Origin: Planctomycetota bacterium
GTDB taxonomy: Bacteria > Planctomycetota > PUPC01 > JACPCR01
Assembly (NCBI GenBank): GCA_030740295.1
Contig: JASLXP010000687.1
Span: 1 to 5,273, forward strand
Reading direction: 5' to 3'
DNA: 5,273 nucleotides
Shown here piece after piece: positions 1-5,273 of this stretch. The stretch's first letter is position 1. The number at the start of each line of letters is the position of its first letter. A program made the translations under genes and the position numbers. The notes under the pieces were generated by a model. That model was given only the letters and a program-made list of their open reading frames with translations. It searched no databases and was not told the origin of the DNA.

Positions 1-75
1 ACCACGGATGGCAAGGCCATCCCACGGATGGTCTAAGACGGTATTAATCCGTGGGATGGCCTTACCATCTGTGGT
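1..75. repeat. Long imperfect inverted repeat with nested hairpins
   Basis: The left arm (1-29) and right arm (47-75) are reverse complements over 29 bases with two mismatches, separated by a 17-base centre (30-46). Each arm can also fold on itself. In the left arm GGATGGC (6-12) pairs with GCCATCC (16-22) across three bases; the right arm does the same with one G-T pair. The 10-mer CCACGGATGG occurs twice (2-11 and 22-31). There is no T-run after the right arm, so a classical rightward intrinsic terminator is not supported. A leftward terminator cannot be judged, because the bases before position 1 are missing. A REP/BIME-like or small MITE-like intergenic palindrome, or a terminator for a convergent or upstream gene, are the main options. 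The structure is certain; its role is open. Confidence 0.85.
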
Positions 76-152
76 AAGAGTCCTCGGTTGCGGCTAATGG
101 GTACCGGACGTTGCCCGGGCTGTTCGCTCGTGTTTGTTGTCTTCCCAGTGTG

Positions 153-181
153 GTGTCAATACGAAGCGGCTTTCGTATGAT
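153..181 (+). promoter_or_regulatory. Candidate sigma70-type promoter of the CYTH-CHAD gene
   Basis: GTGTCA (153-158; 4 of 6 match TTGACA) and TATGAT (176-181; 5 of 6 match TATAAT) are separated by exactly 17 bases. Transcription would begin near 188 and give a leader of about 33 bases before the ATG at 221. This agrees with choosing that ATG over the upstream TTG at 134, which would lie before the promoter. The call rests on consensus matching only, so it is moderately supported. Confidence 0.4.
159..178. promoter_or_regulatory. Perfect dyad overlapping the promoter; possible operator
   Basis: ATACGAA (159-165) and TTCGTAT (172-178) are exact reverse complements around a 6-base centre, forming a 20-base dyad. 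It fills the spacer of the candidate promoter and enters its -10 box, where a dimeric repressor or MerR-type activator could act. It could instead form a small hairpin if transcription starts further upstream. The symmetry is seen directly; the operator role is inferred from position. No regulator gene is visible in the window. Confidence 0.35.
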
Positions 182-220
182 TCTGCTCTCTTGAATTCAT
201 CACAAGACCGGAGTGCCCAG

Positions 221-2017
221 ATGGAACGCGAAGCCGCTGTAGAGCTCGAAGCGAAGTTCATTCTTGAAGATCCTGCTCAGGCGGAGCAGTTGCTCACGTT
301 TCTTGAGTCACAAGGCAACAAGTTGGTCGAAGCCGCGACACAGGAGATCGTGGATGTCTATCTGGATACGCTCGACTGGCGACTCTATGAATCGGGCTGG
401 GCCTACCGATGGCAGGACAAAGGCAGTAATTGCTGCATCGGGCTGAAGTCACTCAGTCGCCAGGATTCGGCCGTTCAACAGAGGGAGGAGATCGAGCAGA
501 GCGTCGTCGCTTTGCCTGCCGGTCCGGATGCGATTCCACCCGGGGTGGTTGCTGATTTTATTGCGGCCGATTTCCCGCGTGAGGCGCCACGCGAGCTCTT
601 CCGAGTCAAGAAAATCCGCAGGCGTTACATGGTTCATACGCCGAATGAAACGGAGCTGGAGCTCTGTTTGGATATGACTGAAATTGAGAGCATTCAAAAG
701 CCACTCGGCGATGCAGTCGGTCGTGTCGAGTTCTTCGAGTTGGAGATGGAATTGTCCCAGGGCAATCCAGAGGAGCTGCATTCGCTGGCTGAAAAGCTTG
801 AAAGCCGCCTGAAGCTCCTTCCGGCAAGGCTGAGTAAGTTCGAGAGGGGGCTTCATGCAGCGGGGTTGCGTCCGCCGGGTTCCTTGATCGCGGTAAAGGA
901 GATTCCCTCCGTCACTACTCCGATGTCCCGCCTCGCGTATCGTTGTCTTGCGGAGGATTTTCATGAAGTTCTATTTCATGAAGGCGGCGCCTGGGAGGGC
1001 ATCGATCCTGAAGGTGTGCATCAGATGAGAGTGGCCGTCCGGCGCATCCGCGAGGCACTCAAGTTCTTCAACAGATTTCTGGCTCAGCGTTCGATCGTGA
1101 AAATCGGACGGGAATTGAAATGGCTGGCTCAAGTTCTGGGCGACGTGCGGGACCTGGATGTCTATCGGGAGAATTTTGAAGGCTACTCGATGATTGTTGG
1201 TAAGAACGACCTGGCCAACCTTGCCACTTATCAGGAGGAACTGGACAAGCAACGCAAGCAGGCTCGGAAGCGGCTGGTCAGAGCATTGTCCAGCCCGAGG
1301 TATGAGCAGTTGATCAGCCGCTTCAAACGATTCCTGGAGCTCGGCCCTCCGCAAAGTCAGCTCAGCCAATCCCGGACGGTGTCCGTCCACGGAATGAAGC
1401 TCGTCACCAAGCGGTTCAAGAAGGTCCACAAGAAGGCGCGTGCAATTAAATCCGACACGCCACCCGAGCCATACCATCAACTGCGCATCGACTGCAAACG
1501 TCTCCGTTATGCATGCGAGTTCCTCGAGCCGGTGCTCGATCAGAAACTCCTGGGCCGCTTCGTGAAGCACTTGAAGGTGCTTCAGACAGTCCTGGGCGAT
1601 CATCAGGATGCCTGTGTCGCGTCTGACCGTCTCCGCGAGTTCGCTGATCGCGTTCCCATGCGCAGAAAGATGAAAGGAGTGCTCCTCGCTCTTGGACAAC
1701 TGGTCGGCAGCCAGGAACTGCAGGCGTCCCAGTACCGTGAGGCGTTTCACAAAGTCTGGCGGGGATTCGATCGGCCGAAAGTGATTCGTTTCCTTGCTGA
1801 CGCAGCGAATTCAGCAGGTATGGCCGATTCACACCTGCTCTGGACTGAAAGGCCGGGCTCAAAAAATTTGAAGGCCTGTGAAAAACGCGGCAATGCTGTG
1901 GTAGTAAATGCTGAGGTCTTTTCGAATGATGAGAGCGGCCAGCAGAGCGATGAGAGTTGCCAGCACGTGGAAGCCGCCCCGGAGGCAACAGAGGAACCAG
2001 TTGTCGAACAAGGCTGA
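221..2017 (+). CDS. CYTH and CHAD domain-containing protein
   Basis: A 598-residue cytoplasmic protein with no visible signal peptide or membrane helix. The N-terminal CYTH domain (about 5-212) has the family signature ExExK as ELEAK (E8-K12), then R63, K76, the basic run at 133-135, an acidic strand with E173, E175 and E177, and a closing KFERG (206-210). CYTH domains are metal-dependent triphosphate-tunnel enzymes, often inorganic triphosphatases. The CHAD domain (about 235-525) has both duplicated His/basic helices, VHQMRVAVRRIR (H267) and YHQLRIDCKRLRY (H419), plus LGDVRDLDV (307-315) and LGDHQDA (H461). CHAD domains bind polyphosphate. Hydrolysis or sensing of tri/polyphosphate is therefore likely, but the substrate is inferred. 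The tail (about 530-598) is low-complexity and acidic, of unknown role. ATG 221 is chosen because GGAG (210-213) lies 7 bases upstream and the CYTH motif follows at once. The frame is also open back to TTG 134, which would add 29 residues without domain character. Confidence 0.93.
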   Translation: MEREAAVELEAKFILEDPAQAEQLLTFLESQGNKLVEAATQEIVDVYLDTLDWRLYESGWAYRWQDKGSNCCIGLKSLSRQDSAVQQREEIEQSVVALPAGPDAIPPGVVADFIAADFPREAPRELFRVKKIRRRYMVHTPNETELELCLDMTEIESIQKPLGDAVGRVEFFELEMELSQGNPEELHSLAEKLESRLKLLPARLSKFERGLHAAGLRPPGSLIAVKEIPSVTTPMSRLAYRCLAEDFHEVLFHEGGAWEGIDPEGVHQMRVAVRRIREALKFFNRFLAQRSIVKIGRELKWLAQVLGDVRDLDVYRENFEGYSMIVGKNDLANLATYQEELDKQRKQARKRLVRALSSPRYEQLISRFKRFLELGPPQSQLSQSRTVSVHGMKLVTKRFKKVHKKARAIKSDTPPEPYHQLRIDCKRLRYACEFLEPVLDQKLLGRFVKHLKVLQTVLGDHQDACVASDRLREFADRVPMRRKMKGVLLALGQLVGSQELQASQYREAFHKVWRGFDRPKVIRFLADAANSAGMADSHLLWTERPGSKNLKACEKRGNAVVVNAEVFSNDESGQQSDESCQHVEAAPEATEEPVVEQG

Positions 2018-2131
2018 CCGGAATTGTTTACAGACAAAGGTTTCCGTAACATTCGCGGGTCTTAGAGTCTATGGGAAGAGCTGCCGCGGAGCGTCAGCCC
2101 GACTGCGACTCCATCCATTTCATCGGCCTGT
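2018..2131 (+). promoter_or_regulatory. Intergenic gap before parA-like gene; weak promoter candidate
   Basis: This 114-base gap separates the CYTH-CHAD gene from the chemosensory genes. The only promoter-like pair seen is TTGTTT (2024-2029) and TAACAT (2047-2052) with a 17-base spacer, matching consensus at 3 and 4 of 6 positions, which is weak. I see no sigma28 flagellar promoter pattern, no sigma54 -24/-12 pattern, and no strong terminator hairpin with a T-run. The downstream genes could have their own promoter here or be read through from the CYTH-CHAD gene. Confidence 0.25.
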
Positions 2132-2890
2132 ATGAAAACCATTGCCATTGCCAACCAGAAGGGCGGAGTCGGCAAAACAACCACGGCAATAAATTTGAGC
2201 GCGGCCCTCGCTTTGGAAGGAAAGAAGGTTTTACTTGTGGATCTCGATCCTCAGGCCAACAGTTCCATTGGTGTCGGCCTCGGCTCGAATCATGCAAGGA
2301 CGATGTATGACGTGATGTCCGACCCGGAGGTGACGATTAATCAGGTGATCCAGCCCACGAGTACTACTGACCTTTATACGGCCCCCGCCAATCTGAATCT
2401 CGCCGCTTGCGAGGTAACACTGGTGAATATCGCCGGCCGGGAAACCGTCCTCCAGCGTTCCTTCGAGGAAGTTTCTGTTCACTTTGATTATTGCCTCATT
2501 GACTGTGCCCCGAGCCTCAGCCTGTTGACGGTGAACGCGCTCATGGCCTCGGACGAGATCTTCATTCCCATTCAGATGGGCTATTTCGCGCTGGAAGGGG
2601 TGCAGCATCTGATGACGATCATCGATTTGGTCAAATCAGACCTCGGGCACACAAATTTGCAGATCGGCGGGGTGATCATTACCTTCTACGAAAAGAGGGT
2701 CAATATGAGCCGGGAGGTCCTCGAACGGGTTCAATCATTCTTTAAGGCGTTGGTTTTTGAAACGGTCATCCCTCGCACAATCAAACTGGATGAAGCGGCC
2801 AGTTATCACCAGACAATCTTCGATTATTCGCCCCGGTCGACAGGCGCGAAAGCCTATCGCAACCTGGCTGCCGAGGTGATCAAAAGATGA
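2132..2890 (+). CDS. ParA/Soj-type ATPase, likely chemosensory-array positioning
   Basis: A 252-residue ParA/MinD-superfamily P-loop ATPase, the usual length for short Soj-like ParAs without an N-terminal HTH. Visible motifs are the deviant Walker A KGGVGKTT (10-17, signature Lys at 10), the A' segment LLVDLDPQANSS (D37, D39), Walker B ending at D124 in LIDCAPS, and the late motif VIPRTIKLDEAASYHQ (212-226). R189 and K218 sit about where Soj proteins carry basic DNA-binding residues, so nucleoid binding is plausible (inferred). Such ATPases dimerise with ATP, bind DNA non-specifically and distribute cargo when a partner triggers hydrolysis. No parB lies next to it. Its stop overlaps the start of a tandem-CheW gene, followed by a chemoreceptor gene. 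That context points to cargo like that of Vibrio ParC or Rhodobacter PpfA rather than chromosome segregation. The ATG at 2132 lacks a clear Shine-Dalgarno, but the Walker A at residue 10 leaves little room for another start. Confidence 0.93.
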   Translation: MKTIAIANQKGGVGKTTTAINLSAALALEGKKVLLVDLDPQANSSIGVGLGSNHARTMYDVMSDPEVTINQVIQPTSTTDLYTAPANLNLAACEVTLVNIAGRETVLQRSFEEVSVHFDYCLIDCAPSLSLLTVNALMASDEIFIPIQMGYFALEGVQHLMTIIDLVKSDLGHTNLQIGGVIITFYEKRVNMSREVLERVQSFFKALVFETVIPRTIKLDEAASYHQTIFDYSPRSTGAKAYRNLAAEVIKR

Positions 2891-4161
2891 GCCGCGCACT
2901 CGGGAACGACCCCCTTAAACAGAGCCTTTTCAAGAAGACCGATGCCCCGGTGTCGCCGGCAGAGGGGGGCGAGGAGCAACGGAAGATCCCGTCCCCGGCA
3001 GAGATCGCCGCGGGTGCCGAGGATGCGACTTCGCCGACAGTCGTTGTCGCGCCCGTGCTCGAGGAGTACAGGGACCCGTACCCGACCCCGCCGGCGCCTA
3101 TCCGAGTGCAGGATGTTCATGACGACATTATCGATGCACTGCCTGATGAAATTGAAGTGATCGGCTTCCGCCTCGGAAAGAGAGAGTTTGGAATCGACAT
3201 CCGCTGCGTCCAGCGGGTCATACCGATGGTGGAGGTCACCTCTGTGCCGCAGCCGTTGTCTTTCCTCGAAGGGGTGATCGACTTGATGGGCGCCATTGTC
3301 CCTGTCATCTCACTTCGACGCCTGCTGGGCATGCAACCCCTCCCGCATACGTTGCGCAGTCACATCATCATCGCTGAACATGGCGAGAGGACGGTCGGGC
3401 TTATCGTCGATGCAGTTTCCGATCTGATCCAGATTTCCAAAGAAGTCGTCGACCCTCCCACCAACATCACACCGCTGCGACACTTCCTAACTGGCATTGC
3501 CCGGCTGCACGCGCGGATCCTGTTCATGCTGCGCATCGATCGCATCATGGATATCGAGCGCGAGGCCGAAGCAAACGCCGGCATCTCCTTTGAGGCCGGG
3601 ATGCCCCTGGATGAATTCGAAGAGAAGTCTGAAGCAGAAGACGGCCTCTCTGAGCACGAACGCGAAATCCTTCGACGCCGTGCCCTCATGCTCAGCCAGA
3701 GAGTGGAACATGAGGACATGGTGACTCGCCAGTTGCTGACATTTTCTCTCGCCAATGAATGGTATGGAGTCGATACTCCGAACGTGCGGACGATCGTCGC
3801 CTCGCCGGACATCATCTCGGTGCCTTGCGCGCCGCCTCACATACGTGGGGTGATGAATCTGCGTGGTGAGATCTTGACCGTGGTGGACTTGAAGCGATTT
3901 TTTGGCCTGGATGCGTCACCGTACTCGGGACAGAATCGCGTCATTGTTGCGCTCTATGGTGATTGGCAGATCGGTTTCTACGTCGATTCTGTTTTTGACG
4001 TGATCGATTTGCCCACCTCTTCCATTGAACTTCCACTCGCTACAATTGAAAAAGTCCGTGCTGATTTTATCGAAGGCGAAGCCCGGCTCGAGGATCGTCT
4101 TCTTGGCATTTTGAAGCTTGAAACGACAATGAATCCCAGACTCTCAAAAGGGTTGAATTAA
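2887..4161 (+). CDS. Tandem CheW-domain protein with disordered N-terminal tail
   Basis: A 424-residue soluble coupling-type protein, about two and a half times the length of ordinary CheW. Residues 1-17 form a short basic segment (R3, K11, K16, K17) with the string GNDPL. Residues 18-85 are rich in Pro, Ala and Glu and look disordered. CheW domain 1 spans about 88-226 (FRLGKREFGIDIRCVQRV; VIDLMGAIVPVISLRRLLG). An acidic, then helical linker (about 227-280) includes EREILRRRALMLSQRV. CheW domain 2 spans about 282-415 (FSLANEWYGVDTPNVRTIV; IRGVMNLRGEILTVVDLKRF). CheW domains link receptors to CheA. Domain 2 keeps the NLRG Arg (R326), equivalent to E. coli CheW R62, while domain 1 reads DLMG (M134) there. 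The start is fixed by an ATGA overlap with the ParA-like gene, suggesting translational coupling. By context it may be the ParP-like partner of that ATPase, or a scaffold joining receptor arrays; the partner role is inferred. Confidence 0.93.
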   Translation: MSRALGNDPLKQSLFKKTDAPVSPAEGGEEQRKIPSPAEIAAGAEDATSPTVVVAPVLEEYRDPYPTPPAPIRVQDVHDDIIDALPDEIEVIGFRLGKREFGIDIRCVQRVIPMVEVTSVPQPLSFLEGVIDLMGAIVPVISLRRLLGMQPLPHTLRSHIIIAEHGERTVGLIVDAVSDLIQISKEVVDPPTNITPLRHFLTGIARLHARILFMLRIDRIMDIEREAEANAGISFEAGMPLDEFEEKSEAEDGLSEHEREILRRRALMLSQRVEHEDMVTRQLLTFSLANEWYGVDTPNVRTIVASPDIISVPCAPPHIRGVMNLRGEILTVVDLKRFFGLDASPYSGQNRVIVALYGDWQIGFYVDSVFDVIDLPTSSIELPLATIEKVRADFIEGEARLEDRLLGILKLETTMNPRLSKGLN

Positions 4162-4176
4162 AGAGGTTTGCCCATG
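4161..4176 (+). promoter_or_regulatory. Ribosome binding site and start of the chemoreceptor gene
   Basis: AAGAGG (4161-4166) shares its first base with the TAA stop of the tandem-CheW gene and lies 7 bases before the ATG at 4174. The tight packing indicates one transcript for both genes. It also supports this ATG as the true start, since the first membrane helix begins about 15 residues later. Confidence 0.7.
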
Positions 4177-5273
4177 CAGTTTCTTTCTCGTGTTTTCTCC
4201 AGTGTTGGTTCACGTCTCCTGTTCTGTTTTGCGTTCAACACTCTGATCCTCGGATTGGTGACGGTCGTCATCATCATGATAGCCGCAGACCAGGAAGGGA
4301 CGGAACCCGCTCTCTGGTTCAAGTTCATAGGGGGCTTTCTCGTGGCCGTCATCATCTCCTATCTGCTGGTTCGGAATCTGCTCATTCAGTGGCTGGTGAA
4401 TCCGATATCTAAACTGACCCAGGCTTCACGAATGTTTGCGCAGGAGGGTCACCTTCAGCTCGACCTCGACGCGGCTCAGTACAGCGGCGAAATCGGAGAG
4501 CTCTGTCAGGCATTCGCGGACATGCAGAAAACTCTCTCCGAAGTTAAGGAAGTAGCCAGCGCCATTTCCAGGGGAGACTACTCGCGAGAGATCATTGCTA
4601 TTGGGCCGCTCATCACTGAATTCAAAGGGATGCAGAACAGCCTGCGTACTCTTGCCGAGCAGGCCCGATGCGTGGCGGAAGGGGACCTGACCTCGACCGT
4701 GCAGGCGGAAGGCGACCTGGCACATTCGTTCAACATGATGGTCATAAATCTTGGAACTCTCGTGCGACAGGTACGGGAGAGCGGCCTCCGCATGAGCGCT
4801 GCATCCGGCCGCATTCTTGCCGCGTCGGAGGAGCAGGCCAGCTATTCTGCTGAGCAGGCCGCCTCTGTGAGCGAGACCTCCGCCACCATCGAAGAACTTG
4901 CGACATCCGCCAAGCAGATTGCGAACAACGCCCAGGCAGTCGTAGACGTCGCCGAAGGCACCCTTATGAACGCACGGGCCGGCCAGGAATCAGTTAATGA
5001 CGTCATGGCGGGCATGGATGAGATTCGCACCGGAACGGATTCGTCCGCTAAACGCATTCTCAGCCTCGGCGAAAAATCACAGGAAATCGGCGGAATCATC
5101 GATTCCATCAATGACATCGCCGACCAGACCAACCTGTTGGCCCTGAACGCGGCCATCGAGGCCGCCCGCGCCGGGGATGCCGGCAAGAGCTTCGCGGTCG
5201 TTGCCCAGGAGGTCCGCAAACTTGCAGAAGACGTGGTCCAATCCACAAACGAGATCACTGAGCTGGTAACCGA
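4174..5273 (+). CDS. Methyl-accepting chemotaxis protein, 3' end cut by window edge
   Basis: 366 codons are present and the frame is still open at the edge. A first membrane helix (about 15-37) and a second (about 50-69) enclose only about 12 residues, so there is no room for a folded periplasmic sensor domain. A HAMP domain follows (about 70-122; conserved Pro in NPISKLTQ, Glu in GEIGEL). Two more HAMP-like stretches (about 126-160 and 161-196; [15 protein letters not shown]) suggest a poly-HAMP array. The signalling coiled coil then begins. Glu residues at 220, 227, 234 and 241 are seven apart, and [10 protein letters not shown] (236-245) fits the methylation-site consensus. The conserved hairpin tip is present ([18 protein letters not shown], 315-332, then [20 protein letters not shown]), including the Glu and Arg equivalent to Tsr E385 and R388 (E329, R332). 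The returning helix is mostly missing. It should act with CheW and CheA in an inner-membrane array. The ligand is unknown; sensing through the membrane, the HAMP units or a partner protein is inferred. Confidence 0.93.
   Translation, partial: MQFLSRVFSSVGSRLLFCFAFNTLILGLVTVVIIMIAADQEGTEPALWFKFIGGFLVAVIISYLLVRNLLIQWLVNPISKLTQASRMFAQEGHLQLDLDAAQYSGEIGELCQAFADMQKTLSEVKEVASAISRGDYSREIIAIGPLITEFKGMQNSLRTLAEQARCVAEGDLTSTVQAEGDLAHSFNMMVINLGTLVRQVRESGLRMSAASGRILAASEEQASYSAEQAASVSETSATIEELATSAKQIANNAQAVVDVAEGTLMNARAGQESVNDVMAGMDEIRTGTDSSAKRILSLGEKSQEIGGIIDSINDIADQTNLLALNAAIEAARAGDAGKSFAVVAQEVRKLAEDVVQSTNEITELVT

Noticed and set aside
1..75. Possible CRISPR repeat pair
   Set aside because: The two arms are inverted rather than direct copies, with only a 17-base centre and no further units, so this is a palindrome.
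134..220. In-frame upstream extension of the CYTH-CHAD gene from a TTG codon
   Set aside because: The extra 29 residues have no domain character, no clear ribosome site precedes the TTG, and the candidate promoter and dyad lie inside the stretch. ATG 221 has GGAG at a 7-base spacing and the CYTH motif follows directly.
971..1750. Long antisense open frame (259 codons) inside the CYTH-CHAD gene
   Set aside because: It mirrors the CHAD coding frame, resembles no family I recognise and has no promoter or ribosome site that I can see. The + strand frame carries clear conserved motifs throughout.
1446..1988. Second antisense open frame in the CHAD 3' half
   Set aside because: The product is Arg/Pro/Ser-rich with no recognisable domain, as expected of a shadow frame in a GC-rich gene.
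2019..2046. Weak inverted repeat CGGAA ... TTCCG after the CYTH-CHAD stop
   Set aside because: The stem is only 5 base pairs with an 18-base loop and no T-run, so it is not convincing as a terminator.
2071..2310. Short + strand frame starting at ATG 2071 and running into the ParA gene
   Set aside because: It overlaps the Walker A region in another frame, has no recognisable domain, and would compete with the clearly conserved ParA frame.
2132..2890. ParA as a sign of a plasmid or integrative element partition locus
   Set aside because: No parB, centromere-like repeats, replication or integration genes are visible. The tight coupling is to chemotaxis genes.

Overview
The window is bacterial, of moderately high GC by eye (not computed). 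All genes with recognisable products lie on the + strand. The gene set is a CYTH-CHAD protein, a ParA-type ATPase, a protein with two CheW domains, and a methyl-accepting chemotaxis protein. This fits a motile Gram-negative bacterium. The style recalls Nitrospirota or a related deep-branching lineage, but that is an impression from memory and nothing in the window proves it.

Layout. Positions 1-75 hold a long, nearly perfect inverted repeat (29-base arms, 17-base centre) with smaller hairpins nested in each arm. Positions 76-220 are non-coding. They contain a plausible sigma70-type promoter with a perfect 7-base dyad (159-178) lying over its spacer and -10 box. A CYTH-CHAD gene follows (221-2017; the open frame extends to a TTG at 134, but ATG 221 is the better start). 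A 114-base gap with at most a weak promoter leads to a compact run of three genes. These are an orphan ParA/Soj-like ATPase (2132-2890), a tandem-CheW protein (2887-4161, starting on an ATGA overlap), and a chemoreceptor (from 4174, Shine-Dalgarno touching the previous stop codon). The chemoreceptor gene runs off the right edge, just past its conserved signalling tip.

How it may work together. The last three genes look like a chemosensory module with its own ParA-type positioning ATPase. The best-studied parallels are ParC/ParP in Vibrio and PpfA/TlpT in Rhodobacter, where a ParA-like ATPase places chemoreceptor arrays through a partner that is a CheW-like-domain protein or a receptor. Here the partner would be the tandem-CheW protein. 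It has a long, probably disordered N-terminal tail that starts with a short basic segment. Its first CheW domain has lost the conserved NLRG Arg, while its second keeps it. The chemoreceptor has two membrane helices with only about a dozen residues between them and several HAMP-like units in its cytoplasmic part, so it lacks an ordinary periplasmic sensor domain. The CYTH-CHAD gene probably belongs to a separate polyphosphate-related function. No cheA, cheY, cheB, cheR or parB is visible; some may lie beyond the right edge.
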